Shown: in pieces, positions 24,773 through 32,677 of the stretch
How positions within the stretch are numbered: the first letter of the stretch is position 1
Layout: every line of letters begins with the position of its first letter
Assembly: GCA_019233755.1 (NCBI GenBank)
Contig: JAFAMD010000018.1
Coordinates: 1-51,154, forward strand
Length of the DNA stretch: 51,154 bases
Origin: Acidobacteriaceae bacterium
Lineage (GTDB): Bacteria > Acidobacteriota > Terriglobia > Bryobacterales > Bryobacteraceae
Reading direction: 5' to 3'
Program-made: the position numbers and the translations under genes
Notes under the pieces: model-generated
Seen by the model: only the letters and a program-made list of their open reading frames with translations
Told to the model about the DNA's origin: nothing
Databases searched by the model: none

Positions 24773-26343
24773 TCCGCGTGAACAACGCCGCGCCGAGCCT
24801 TCGCTTTCTTAAGAAGCAATACGAGCGGCAGGGAGCCAAAGCAGATGAGCGCCAGGTAGCGAAAATCGTCGATGTAGGACCACAGCCGCGCCTGCGCAGA
24901 GAGTGAATGGTCAATCAGCGCGATTGCGCTGTTGTGCGAGATAACCGGACCGGAGGCGTTCGTGTGCGAAACAACCCCTTCGAGAGTCGCGATTCTGCGC
25001 TGCAGGAGGGGATTTTCGGGCGCTAGCGAATGGACGAGTTCGTTGCGGTGGATTTGTTCGTGCCGCGCGACGATCGTGTTCACCACCGCGATGCCAATAC
25101 TGCCACCGACATTGCGGAGCAAGTTGTACAGACCAGCAGCATTACCGAGCTGCTGCTGCGACAAGGTGCCCATGGCGGTCGTCGAAAGAGGGACAAAGAC
25201 CATGCCTGATGCGAAACCGCTGATAATAATAGCCCAAATATAAGACCACGGGCCCACGGCGAGAGTCAATTCGCCGAACCAGAGACTGCAGATCCCAAAG
25301 AGGAAGAAACCGGAAGCGATCAGCCAGCGGGTGTCCATGCGGGCGGTGAGGACTCCGATGATAGCCATGGCGCAGATCGCCCCAATGCCCCGCGGACTAA
25401 CGATAATGCCGGCATTCAACGCGGTGTAGCCCATCAATTCCTGATAGAAGAGCGGCAGAAGGGTGATCAGCCCGTAAATGGCGGCGCCGAAGAGCGTAAT
25501 CAGCAGACAACCCAGAGCGAAGTTGCGGTTTTTGAAAATGTGAAGATCAACAAGCGGCTTTGGCGCGCGTAGTTCACGCGTTAGAAAGGCAATGAAGCTG
25601 GCAATCGCGAGGAAGATGGCCCAGAGGATCCAGGGAGAGCCCAGCCAATCGGCTTCCTGGCCCTTATCGAGGACAATCTGGAAGCAGCCCAGCCAAACGG
25701 CCAGGAGACCGAGCCCCCAACCATCGATCCGGCCCGGTTTTGCGTTCCTGACATAAGGCGGATCTTCCACATTGCGCAGGATCATGAAAATAGCCAGGAT
25801 TCCGATCGGGATGTTGATGTAGAAGCTCCAGCGCCAGGAATAGTGGTCGGTCAGCCAGCCGCCGAAGGTGGGACCGAGGACGGGCGCCACCACCACGCCG
25901 AGGCCATATACGGCCATAGCGAGGCCCCGCTTCTGAGGCGGGAAGCTTTCGAGGAGGATCGCTTGAGAAATGGGCTGCAGCGCACCCCCGCCGGCCCCCT
26001 GGATAGCGCGGGCCAGCAGCAGAATGCCGAGCGTCGGCGCGGCGCCGCACAGAAACGAGGCGGCCGTAAAGATGACGATGCACGTGAGCAGAAAGCGCTT
26101 GCGGCCAAAACGCAGACCGAACCAGCTACTGGCGGGCAGAACAATTGCGTTTGAAACCAGGTAGCTGGTGAGCACCCAAGTCGCTTCATCGTTCGTGGCG
26201 GAAACGCTTCCGGCGATATAGGGAAGAGCCACTGCCGCGATGGAAGTATCGAGCACTTCCATAAACGTGGCCAGCATCACAGAAACGGCGATCAGCCATG
26301 GATTGGCGGATGGACGCCACTCCTGCACACTAGCTGCGGCCAT
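24769..26343 (-). CDS. DHA2-family MFS drug efflux permease (EmrB/QacA-like)
   Basis: This is a 524-residue inner-membrane protein with about 14 helices. Markers: LATFMEVLDTSIAAVALP in helix 1 (the DHA2 motif D1), LRFGRKRFLLTC (motif A), RAIQGAGGGALQP (motif B) and GPTFGGWLTDHYSWRWSFYI (motif C, antiporter). EmrB-type pumps export toxic compounds with protons, usually with an EmrA adaptor; no EmrA gene is next to it here. The C-terminal cytoplasmic tail is basic, and the last codons form part of a 25-bp direct repeat. Likely read in the same direction as fumC. Confidence 0.93.
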   Translation of the reverse strand: MAAASVQEWRPSANPWLIAVSVMLATFMEVLDTSIAAVALPYIAGSVSATNDEATWVLTSYLVSNAIVLPASSWFGLRFGRKRFLLTCIVIFTAASFLCGAAPTLGILLLARAIQGAGGGALQPISQAILLESFPPQKRGLAMAVYGLGVVVAPVLGPTFGGWLTDHYSWRWSFYINIPIGILAIFMILRNVEDPPYVRNAKPGRIDGWGLGLLAVWLGCFQIVLDKGQEADWLGSPWILWAIFLAIASFIAFLTRELRAPKPLVDLHIFKNRNFALGCLLITLFGAAIYGLITLLPLFYQELMGYTALNAGIIVSPRGIGAICAMAIIGVLTARMDTRWLIASGFFLFGICSLWFGELTLAVGPWSYIWAIIISGFASGMVFVPLSTTAMGTLSQQQLGNAAGLYNLLRNVGGSIGIAVVNTIVARHEQIHRNELVHSLAPENPLLQRRIATLEGVVSHTNASGPVISHNSAIALIDHSLSAQARLWSYIDDFRYLALICFGSLPLVLLLKKAKARRGVVHAD

Positions 26344-26514
26344 TTCTCGTCTCGGATTCGATCATTCCCTTCATTATCGAAGGAGGAACTATCCGCAACC
26401 CTAGGGGTGGGGCCCGAGCTGTCGCCCGGTTTTGCGAAACGAACTTTCCCTGGAATGCGTTCAAAAAGAAAATAGCTTTAATTTCAATAACTTACAGCCA
26501 GATAATTTTCTCAG

Positions 26515-26531
26515 AACTTCGGCTCGAAGTT
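26515..26531. promoter_or_regulatory. Inverted repeat upstream of the DUF4097-like gene
   Basis: AACTTCG-GCT-CGAAGTT is a perfect 7-bp inverted repeat, 33 bp before the start codon, in an AT-richer 5' region (26460-26515). It could be an operator or a transcript hairpin. The rest of the 220-bp gap between the divergent MFS and adhesin-like genes shows nothing else that I can support. Confidence 0.35.
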
Positions 26532-26563
26532 GTTCGTACAGGGAGACAGGAAGCAACCCGCTT

Positions 26564-27349
26564 ATGAGAAATGCATTGACGATCGCGTTCACCGGACTCC
26601 TCCTCTTTCAGGCGAAGGCAGGGGCCGAGGAATGGAACAAGCACTGGACTGTCGGGCCAAAGCCCGAGCTGCACATCGTGGCCGGCGATGCTTCCGTGCA
26701 GGTGGAAGCAGGCGAAGAAAATGCGATCGATGCAACGGTGAAGACGCACGGTTACTCCATCGGCCCCAGTGGCGTGCGAATTGTGGAACATCAGAGCGGA
26801 AACCGAGTGGATCTCGAGATACGCGAGCCTTCCATGCACTTCAGCTTCGGGATGCATTCTATTCGTGTCGAAGTGCGGGTACCACGGGAACTGGCAGCCG
26901 AAATTCATACGGGAGACGGTTCGATCGTGCTACACGGGTTGCATGGCGCCCTGCGGGTGGACACGGGAGACGGCAGCATTCAGGGCGAAGATCTTGACGG
27001 CAGTCTCACAGCTCACAGCGGGGACGGCAGCGTGCATATGCGCGGCCGTTTCGATTCGCTGGAGCTGCATACACAGGATGGATCAGTGGAGGTTCAGGCA
27101 TTCCGTGGCTCGCGAATGAGCTCCGACTGGAAAGTGGAAACAGGCGATGGAAGCGTGCATCTGGCTTTGCCGCATGACCTATCGGCCGACGTTGAATTGC
27201 AGACCGGAGACGGCAGTATTCACCTGGATCTTCCGGTGACGGTAAACGGAATGCGCAGTGAGCACGAACTTCGTGGGAAGCTGAACGGCGGCGGGCCGTT
27301 GCTGCGGGTGCGGACAGGCGACGGCTCTATCGCTGTGAACTCGATATAA
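26564..27349 (+). CDS. DUF4097-like putative adhesin built from TGDGS repeats
   Basis: This is a 261-residue secreted protein with a signal peptide (MRNALTIAFTGLLLFQAKAG). After a ~100-residue beta-rich region comes a chain of seven repeats of the form [HDERQ][TS][GQ]DGS[IV] (TGDGSIVL, TGDGSIQG, SGDGSVHM, TQDGSVEV, TGDGSVHL, TGDGSIHL, TGDGSIAV), spaced about 20 residues apart. This is the repeating beta-strand pattern of the DUF4097/DUF4098 'putative adhesin' group, which folds as a right-handed beta-helix. Role unknown. ATG 26564 starts a proper signal peptide; earlier in-frame codons do not. Confidence 0.85.
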   Translation: MRNALTIAFTGLLLFQAKAGAEEWNKHWTVGPKPELHIVAGDASVQVEAGEENAIDATVKTHGYSIGPSGVRIVEHQSGNRVDLEIREPSMHFSFGMHSIRVEVRVPRELAAEIHTGDGSIVLHGLHGALRVDTGDGSIQGEDLDGSLTAHSGDGSVHMRGRFDSLELHTQDGSVEVQAFRGSRMSSDWKVETGDGSVHLALPHDLSADVELQTGDGSIHLDLPVTVNGMRSEHELRGKLNGGGPLLRVRTGDGSIAVNSI

Positions 27350-28085
27350 GCTCCTTGAGCCGGAGCGCGTTCGAGGCGGCATAGCCCGAATCGTCGTTGT
27401 CGAAATAGCAGTAAATTTCGGCCAATTGGCGGCGCCAATTGCGAATGCGACGGGCCCAGCCGCCGAGGGCCTCTTCGCTGTAGCTTCCCTGATACTTACC
27501 ACCCGGACCGTGCAGGCGCACATAGGCGAAATCGGCAGTCAACTGAAGCGGCGATTGATATCCGGCAAGGTGGAACAGGCAGCAGGCGGCGTTATAGCGC
27601 GCCAGAAGGTCGTAAACGGGCTGAACCTCCCAAGTGAGGTTACGAAACTCAAACGCGTAGGACTGGTGCGGCGGCAAGGCCTGCAGGAAACAACGCAAGC
27701 GCTCCAGATCCAGCTCCCAGTTGGGCGGCAATTGAAACAGAATGGGACCGAGCTTTTCGCCCAAAGTTTCTATAGCATCCATGAATCGGGCAAGGCCAGC
27801 TTCGGGGTCTTTCAGCTTTTTCATGTGTGTCAGAAAGCGGCTGCCTTTGGCGGCGAAACGGAAGCCGCCGGGAGTGGCGTCGCGCCAGGAATCGAGGGCG
27901 GCTTTTTGCGGCAAATGGTAGAAGCTGTTATTCAGCTCGACGGTATCGAAGCGCTCACAGTAATACGGCAGCATTTGGGCGGCGGTGGTGCGCGCCGGAT
28001 AAAAGGCGCCGATCCAATGCTTGTAATGCCAGCCGGAGGTACCGATCCACACCCTGGCGCGGCGGTTGTCACCGGCCTTACTCAC
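27327..28085 (-). CDS. DUF72 domain protein (YecE-like)
   Basis: This is a ~252-residue TIM-barrel-like protein of the DUF72 family, whose biochemical role is unknown. Recognisable blocks: RVWIGTSGWHYKHWIGAFYP at the start, RFDTVELNNSFYHLP, FAAKGSRFLTHMKKL, GPILFQLPPNW, YAFEFRNLTW and YVRLHGPGGKYQGSYS near the end. GTG 28085 is chosen because the extended frame to 28205 would run into the divergent NTF2-like gene. Its 3' end overlaps the convergent adhesin-like gene by 23 bp. Confidence 0.88.
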   Translation of the reverse strand: MSKAGDNRRARVWIGTSGWHYKHWIGAFYPARTTAAQMLPYYCERFDTVELNNSFYHLPQKAALDSWRDATPGGFRFAAKGSRFLTHMKKLKDPEAGLARFMDAIETLGEKLGPILFQLPPNWELDLERLRCFLQALPPHQSYAFEFRNLTWEVQPVYDLLARYNAACCLFHLAGYQSPLQLTADFAYVRLHGPGGKYQGSYSEEALGGWARRIRNWRRQLAEIYCYFDNDDSGYAASNALRLKELISSSQR

Positions 28086-28129
28086 GCTCCGTAGACGCAA
28101 AGATCGCTGCTTGCAGTACGATGTGACCG

Positions 28130-28558
28130 ATGAAACTGCTGAATGCCGTGATTCTTTTGATTGTGCTGTTGAGGCCTGCGGCGCTGCGCAGCGCGGAGGC
28201 GGCAAACGCTATCGAGGGCGAGTTGACGGCGCAGGCACAGGCGTGGAACGCAGGCGATATTCCGGCCTTCATGCGCAGCTACGCGGAAGACTGCATCTTC
28301 GTCGGCAAACAAGTGCTGCATGGCAAGGCCGCGCTACGTGATCGTTACGAGAAAGCGTATTCATCCCGTGCGGCAATGGGCAAACTGACGTTCAGCAACC
28401 TCAACATACGTCCGTTGGACGGCAACGTGGCAGTGGTAACAGGCGAGTGGCGGCTGGAGAGGAGCCCAGCAGCGGGCGGCGTGGCCGGTGGCGTGTTCAG
28501 CCTGGTTTGGCAGTTGAAGGACGCGCGCTGGCAGATTGTGCTTGACCACACCACCTAG
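28130..28558 (+). CDS. Exported NTF2-like / DUF4440 protein
   Basis: This is a 142-residue protein with a signal peptide (residues 1-22, MKLLNAVILLIVLLRPAALR). It carries a single SnoaL/NTF2-like domain: AQAQAWNAGDIPAFMRSYAE at its start, a beta-sheet with VAVVTGEWRLE, and a final WQLKDARWQIVLDHTT. This matches DUF4440 proteins of about 120-150 residues. The fold is shared by ketosteroid isomerases and many binding proteins, so no activity is assigned. A GC-rich hairpin immediately follows the stop. Confidence 0.85.
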   Translation: MKLLNAVILLIVLLRPAALRSAEAANAIEGELTAQAQAWNAGDIPAFMRSYAEDCIFVGKQVLHGKAALRDRYEKAYSSRAAMGKLTFSNLNIRPLDGNVAVVTGEWRLERSPAAGGVAGGVFSLVWQLKDARWQIVLDHTT

Positions 28559-28559
28559 A

Positions 28560-28582
28560 GCGGCGCCGCTGAGCGGCGCCGC
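28560..28582. terminator. GC-only hairpin after the DUF4440 gene
   Basis: Two copies of the self-complementary GCGGCGCCGC (28560-28569 and 28573-28582) flank TGA, giving a 10-bp all-GC stem that starts right after the stop codon. There is no T-tract, so it could be a Rho-independent terminator lacking its tail, an mRNA 3' stabiliser, or a repeat. Confidence 0.5.
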
Positions 28583-28710
28583 CTCACCGCTTCCGATAGT
28601 GTGAATGGGTGAAAACCCGCTCATTCGGTAGTAGATAACCGCCGCCGGGCAGTGGAGAATAAAGGCGAAAGATGTTGGATCCGCGCGACTTGGAGTTTTT
28701 GCCAAAGCCT

Positions 28711-28739
28711 TGTAACCTAACAAATTGCCGGAGCGCCTA
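28711..28739 (+). promoter_or_regulatory. Candidate ECF-type promoter of the sigma factor gene
   Basis: TGTAACC (28711-28717) and CGCCTA (28734-28739) are separated by 16 bp, about 43 bp before the sigma factor start. A -35 element containing AAC and a -10 element of CG(T/C)CTA type is what ECF sigma factors usually recognise, and ECF genes commonly drive their own promoter. The match is by eye. Confidence 0.5.
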
Positions 28740-28781
28740 GAAGATTTGAGGGCGAGCGGAGCCGGCGGTTGAAAGCCGGGA

Positions 28782-29357
28782 ATGCTTGTCGAGCCAGAAC
28801 TGATTGAGAAAGCGCGAGGGGGAGATGCGCCTGCGTTCAATCAGCTTGTGCTGGCGTATAGGAAACGGATTTTGGGAACGATTTCGCGGCTGATCGGGCG
28901 TCCGGAAGATGTTGAGGACGTCGCTCAGGAGGTTTTCGTCCGGCTTTACTATTCGCTGGATCAGCTGCGCGCACCGGAGGTTTTTGAGCCGTGGCTCTAC
29001 CGTTTGACCATCAACGCCGCCTACGATTACCTGCGGCGCAGCAAGCGGCGAAAGGAATCGAGGATGGCCGACCTGAGCGATCAACAGGTCACGATGGCCG
29101 ATTCGCTAGCGGGCGGGCGCCGGGAGACGGAAGACCGGGAAAAGAGCCGGGTACGCGAATTCATGGACGCGCTCTTCCGGCATGTGTCGGAAGAAGACCG
29201 GTTGCTGTTGATGTTGAAGGAAGTGGAGGGCTTGTCGCTTAAGGAGTTGGAGGAGGTTTACCACGTGAAAGAGAACGCGTTAAAGGTACGGCTCTTTCGC
29301 GCACGGCAACGCGTACTGAAAGCGTACAATGCAGCAGTAGCGGATGGTAAGTTGTAG
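28782..29357 (+). CDS. ECF-subfamily RNA polymerase sigma factor
   Basis: This is a 191-residue protein. Region 2 (about residues 20-90) includes RLIGRPEDVEDVAQEVFVRL and the -10 recognition helix PWLYRLTINAAYDYLRR. Region 4 (about 130-185) includes a typical helix-turn-helix, LSLKELEEVYHVKENALKVR, ending LFRARQRVLKAY. There is no region 3 and no C-terminal extension, so it is a classical group 4 sigma factor. It is followed by a small single-TM protein and a Spy/CpxP-like protein, a layout like sigma, anti-sigma and periplasmic sensor. A candidate cognate promoter is just upstream. Confidence 0.95.
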   Translation: MLVEPELIEKARGGDAPAFNQLVLAYRKRILGTISRLIGRPEDVEDVAQEVFVRLYYSLDQLRAPEVFEPWLYRLTINAAYDYLRRSKRRKESRMADLSDQQVTMADSLAGGRRETEDREKSRVREFMDALFRHVSEEDRLLLMLKEVEGLSLKELEEVYHVKENALKVRLFRARQRVLKAYNAAVADGKL

Positions 29358-29372
29358 ACGTTGGGGAACGCT

Positions 29373-29391
29373 TGCCCGGATTTTCCGGGCA
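29373..29391. promoter_or_regulatory. Hairpin between sigma factor and membrane protein genes
   Basis: TGCCCGGA-TTT-TCCGGGCA is a perfect 8-bp stem with a 3-nt loop, in the 57-bp gap between the two genes. No T-tract follows, so it more likely tunes relative expression or mRNA stability than ends transcription. Confidence 0.5.
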
Positions 29392-29414
29392 GGGAATGGT
29401 GTGGAGAGGTGCAA

Positions 29415-29765
29415 ATGAGTGACGAATCGCATCTGGACGAATTGTTCCAGAGGTATCGCGCTGCCTGCCCAGAAGTGGAACCCAGCGCGAACTTTATGCC
29501 GCTTTTGTGGCATAAAATCGAGAGCCGGCATAATTTTTGGTTCGTTTTCCAGGGCCTGGCCCGCGCAGTTGCAACCGCCTCGGCCGCCGTCTGCCTGCTG
29601 CTGCTGATTCTGAACCTAGCGGCCGCGCCAAAGGTTCAATCTACAGGCCCCACTTACACGGATGCGCTCATGGCAGACCACACCGCCGAGAGGACTTACT
29701 ACACGGAAGCGCTGCGAAATACCCCGCCGAGCATGGAGGGTCAGGACGCGACTCCGCGGCACTAG
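29415..29765 (+). CDS. Small single-pass membrane protein, probable anti-sigma factor
   Basis: This is a 116-residue protein. The first ~45 residues are cytoplasmic and helical (HLDELFQRYRAACPEVEPSA). One transmembrane helix lies at about 48-69 (ARAVATASAAVCLLLLILNL). The last ~47 residues are periplasmic. There is no zinc-type HxxxCxxC motif. Position directly after an ECF sigma gene, topology and size fit an anti-sigma factor, but I recognise no family, so this is inference. ATG 29415 has GGAGAGG at 29403-29409. The next gene starts 30 bp downstream. Confidence 0.65.
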   Translation: MSDESHLDELFQRYRAACPEVEPSANFMPLLWHKIESRHNFWFVFQGLARAVATASAAVCLLLLILNLAAAPKVQSTGPTYTDALMADHTAERTYYTEALRNTPPSMEGQDATPRH

Positions 29766-29795
29766 CTTTTCGGGCGTGACTGAGCAGAGATCGTT

Positions 29796-30233
29796 ATGAG
29801 ACGGAATCAGTGGACTGCAGTGCTCCTCAGCATAGTGCTGTTCGCCAGCGGCGTCGCAGTGGGCGCGCTAGGCCACCGCTACTACACAAGCACGGCGGTG
29901 AGCGCGAAGACGACGGCCGAAGATTTCAGGCAGCACTACATATCTGAGATGCAATCGCGGCTGAAACTCACGCCTGTGCAGGTGCGGCAGCTCGAAGCCA
30001 TTCTCGACGACACGAAAGCCAAGTTCAAGGCGGTCCGCGATTCATACCATCCGCAAATGCTAGCAATTAAGAAAGAGCAGACCAGCCGCGTGAAGGCAAT
30101 TCTCACACCACCGCAGGTGCAGGAATACGAGCAAATCGTGGCAGAGCATGAACGGCAGGGACGGGAACAGGAAGCGCGCGACCGACAGGAAGAGCAGAAG
30201 CGCCAGGCGGCAAGGAAGACGCAGGGGCAGTAA
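29796..30233 (+). CDS. Spy/CpxP/CnrX-like membrane-anchored periplasmic protein
   Basis: This is a 145-residue protein with an N-terminal signal-anchor (about 7-27: AVLLSIVLFASGVAVGALG). The periplasmic region is fully helical and contains the LTxxQ-type blocks of the Spy/CpxP and heavy-metal-sensor (CnrX/ZraP) group: LKLTPVQVRQLEAILDDT and ILTPPQVQEYEQIVAEHERQ. The C-terminus is highly charged (Glu/Arg/Gln). CnrX-type proteins sense metal or misfolding and control ECF sigma factors through an anti-sigma protein. Here it is the third gene after a sigma and a TM protein, which suggests such a sensor role. Confidence 0.75.
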   Translation: MRRNQWTAVLLSIVLFASGVAVGALGHRYYTSTAVSAKTTAEDFRQHYISEMQSRLKLTPVQVRQLEAILDDTKAKFKAVRDSYHPQMLAIKKEQTSRVKAILTPPQVQEYEQIVAEHERQGREQEARDRQEEQKRQAARKTQGQ

Positions 30234-30249
30234 CGTTTTGGCCAATCAA

Positions 30250-30702
30250 ATGACACGCCGGGCTCTGCTCGCGGCGGCAGCTTCGAGCGTTGTGGCAAGG
30301 TCCTTGCCGGGCGATGCGCCCGTTGCCGATCCGTGGTCCAAAGACGAGCTGATGGAGCCGGCTGCTCTGGCACAGCTTCTGCGCACGCCACAGAAGCCTC
30401 CGGTGATACTGGCCGTCGCGTTTCCCGCACTCTACCGGCAAAGGCATATCGCACATGCCGAGCTGGCAGGGCCCACAAGCAAGCCTGAGGGGATTGCGGC
30501 GCTCAAGCAAGCCGTCGCCGGGCTACCCCAAAATGCAGCCGTTGTTATTTACTGCGGCTGCTGTCCGATGGGGCAGTGCCCTAATATACGGCCGGCCTAT
30601 CGAATGTTGAAGGATCTCGGCTACACGAACCTTCGCGTGTTAAACCTTCCCACTAACCTGCACACGGACTGGACCGAGAAAGGTTTTCCGGTCGAGCCGT
30701 AA
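30250..30702 (+). CDS. Exported Cys-rich rhodanese-like protein
   Basis: This is a 150-residue protein with an N-terminal export signal (TRRALLAAAASSVVA, possibly twin-arginine) and a single rhodanese domain. The active-site loop is unusual: YCGCCPMGQCPNIRPA, with Cys102, Cys104, Cys105 and Cys110. The first is at the position of the catalytic rhodanese Cys. The following AYRMLKDLGYTNLRVLN is a normal rhodanese helix-strand. Rhodaneses move sulfur; with extra cysteines in the periplasm, a redox or metal-binding role is also possible. ATG 30250 is preferred. It is 16 bp after the Spy-like gene and its stop directly abuts the GH29 start, so it is in the same run. Confidence 0.8.
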   Translation: MTRRALLAAAASSVVARSLPGDAPVADPWSKDELMEPAALAQLLRTPQKPPVILAVAFPALYRQRHIAHAELAGPTSKPEGIAALKQAVAGLPQNAAVVIYCGCCPMGQCPNIRPAYRMLKDLGYTNLRVLNLPTNLHTDWTEKGFPVEP

Positions 30703-32187
30703 ATGAGGAGCGACAGGCGAGCGTTCCTGCTCAGCGTACCGCTTAGCGTCTCGGCTGCCTCTCGTCTGCTAGCTCGCACACCACCGCCTGCGCCTTATGG
30801 AGTGTTGCCTTCCGAGCGGCAAATTCGGTGGAGCGAACTGGAATTCTATAATTTCCTGCACTTCACGGTGAATACTTTCACCGATAAAGAATGGGGCGAT
30901 GGAAATGAGAGCCCCGCGGTTTTCAATCCAACGGCTTTCGATGCAGCCGAGATCATCGAAGTATTGAAAGCGGCAGGCAGCAGAGGCGTGATCCTGACGG
31001 CGAAGCACCATGACGGGTTTTGCCTGTGGCCGACCAAAACGACGGATCATTCTATTCGGAATAGCCCTTACAAGAATGGCAAGGGCGACATTGTACGGGA
31101 AATCGCTGAAGCTGCCGGGCGACATGGCCTGAAGTTTGGCGTGTATTGCTCTCCCTGGGACCGCAACCAGGCAACGTACGGGACGCCCCAGTACCTACCG
31201 ATCTATCGCGAGCAACTGCGCGAGCTGCTTACCGGCTACGGGCCGGTGTTTGAAGTCTGGCATGACGGCGCTAACGGCGGCAGGGGGTTCTACGGAGGGG
31301 CAAACGAAACCCGCACGATCGATAAGCAGCATTATTACGATTGGCCGAACACGTGGAAGATGGAGCGCGAGCTGCAGCCGGATGCCGCGATCTTCAGCGA
31401 TGTCGGTCCGGATATCCGTTGGGTGGGAAATGAGAAGGGCATCGCCGGCGAAACATGCTGGGCCACTTATACTCCGCGTTCCGCGAGCGGCGGGCCAGCG
31501 GCGCCCGGCGATGTGGATGAGAAAGAGGCGCCCACTGGCACGCGCAGCGGAAGGCTTTGGATGCCGGCGGAGTGCGATGTTTCCATCAGGCCAGGATGGT
31601 TTTGGCACGAGAGCGAAAACGGGAAGGTGAAGACGCCGCGAGAGCTTTTGGATCTCTATTACGAGTCTGCCGGACGCGGAGCAAGCTTCCTGCTCAATGT
31701 TCCGCCGGATCGGCGAGGCTTGATCAGCGAGACCGATGCGGCGTCGCTGCGCGCTTTCGGGCAAGCTCTTCGTTCCACCTTCGGCTCAAATCTCGCAGGC
31801 GGAGCCAGGGTGAGTGCATCGAACGTACGAGGGAATGATCGGGCATACGGCCCGCATAACCTGCTGGACGGCGATCGCGCCACTTACTGGGCGACAGACG
31901 ATTCGATTACGACGCCCACTGTTACCTTCGATCTCGAACATCCGGCGACATTCAACCTGGTTCGCTTAAGGGAACATATCGCCCTTGGCCAGCGCGTCGC
32001 GGGATTCGCGGTGCAGGTGTGGAGAGATAATCGCTGGTCCGACTTCGGCAAAGGAACCAGCGTCGGATCCGGCCGGATTGTTCGTTCGCAAACGCTAGTA
32101 ACTACCGCACGAGTACGCTTGTTGATTACGGACTCACCGGTTTCTCCGGCGCTTTCAGAATTCGGGTTGTTCTATGAAAGGCTGTAG
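30703..32187 (+). CDS. Exported GH29 alpha-L-fucosidase-like enzyme with F5/8C-type domain
   Basis: This is a 494-residue protein with a Tat-like signal (DRRAFLLSVPLSVS). The catalytic barrel (about 30-345) shows ELEFYNFLHFTVNTF, GVILTAKHHDGFCLWPTKTT, KFGVYCSPWDRN and VFEVWHDGANGG, where the Asp of WHDG is the GH29 nucleophile position. The C-terminal ~130 residues (from VSASNVRGNDRAYGPHNLLD) form an F5/8-type-C (discoidin-like) carbohydrate-binding domain. It removes alpha-L-fucose or a related sugar in the periplasm; the acid/base residue is not conserved enough in GH29 to assign. It is the last gene of the sigma-factor run and is followed by a transposase graveyard. Confidence 0.88.
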   Translation: MRSDRRAFLLSVPLSVSAASRLLARTPPPAPYGVLPSERQIRWSELEFYNFLHFTVNTFTDKEWGDGNESPAVFNPTAFDAAEIIEVLKAAGSRGVILTAKHHDGFCLWPTKTTDHSIRNSPYKNGKGDIVREIAEAAGRHGLKFGVYCSPWDRNQATYGTPQYLPIYREQLRELLTGYGPVFEVWHDGANGGRGFYGGANETRTIDKQHYYDWPNTWKMERELQPDAAIFSDVGPDIRWVGNEKGIAGETCWATYTPRSASGGPAAPGDVDEKEAPTGTRSGRLWMPAECDVSIRPGWFWHESENGKVKTPRELLDLYYESAGRGASFLLNVPPDRRGLISETDAASLRAFGQALRSTFGSNLAGGARVSASNVRGNDRAYGPHNLLDGDRATYWATDDSITTPTVTFDLEHPATFNLVRLREHIALGQRVAGFAVQVWRDNRWSDFGKGTSVGSGRIVRSQTLVTTARVRLLITDSPVSPALSEFGLFYERL

Positions 32188-32277
32188 AACCGCCTTGACA
32201 TCAAGGGAGCCTACGTCGTCTGGGTGGGCGTGCTCGAGAGAGCTTCCCTGTTCGATTGTTTGAGCTGAATCATATAA

Positions 32278-32380
32278 GTCCTGCTCGATTCCGACCTGGC
32301 CGCCTTGTACCAAATCGAGACGGGGCTCAACCGCGCCGTCAAACGCAATCGCGAGCGCTTCCCTGAGGATTTCATGTGGT
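32278..32380 (+). pseudogene. N-terminal fragment of an ORF6N-domain gene
   Basis: Codons reading LLDSDLAALYQIETGLNRAV followed by KRNRERFPEDFMW are the opening of the ORF6N (KilA-N-like, phage-derived DNA-binding) domain. Similarity ends at the Trp near 32379, where the sequence passes in the same frame into IS630 transposase. The upstream bases give no start codon in a good context. The matching C-terminal part lies at 34277-34512. Confidence 0.75.
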
Positions 32381-32652
32381 TTGCCAAACGCCGGCGCTTT
32401 CATGTTCACTTCACCCCGACCTACGGCTCCTGGATGAACTTGCTGGAGCGGTGGTTTGCCGAGATCACCAACAAGCGGATTCGCTCTGGCATCTTCTGCA
32501 GCGTCAAAGAACTGGAGGCAGCTATCCGCGAATACCTTTACCCCACGACGAGAGCGCCAAACCATTTGTCTGGGCACGGACGCCGACCAGATTCTGGCCA
32601 GCATCGCGCGTTTCGCTCAGCGGATCCGCGCCACCGGCCAGCGCTCATGACT
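32381..32652 (+). pseudogene. IS630-family transposase remnant (C-terminal end)
   Basis: The block HVHFTPTYGSWMNLLERWFA followed by EITNKRIRSGIFCS is the conserved C-terminal part of IS630 transposases, including the last catalytic-region Glu (LLERWFAE). The reading then shifts frame near 32541 (to PHDESAKPFVWA) and again near 32578 (to DADQILASIARFAQRI), ending at a TGA at 32648-32650. The N-terminal two thirds of the transposase are missing. It is a dead insertion-sequence fragment. Confidence 0.8.
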
Positions 32653-32677
32653 TATTTCGTGGATCAATGGGACAGGA

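Noticed and set aside
28086..28205. Longer start for the DUF72 protein
   Set aside because: It would run into the divergent DUF4440 gene; family N-terminus begins at about the GTG at 28085.
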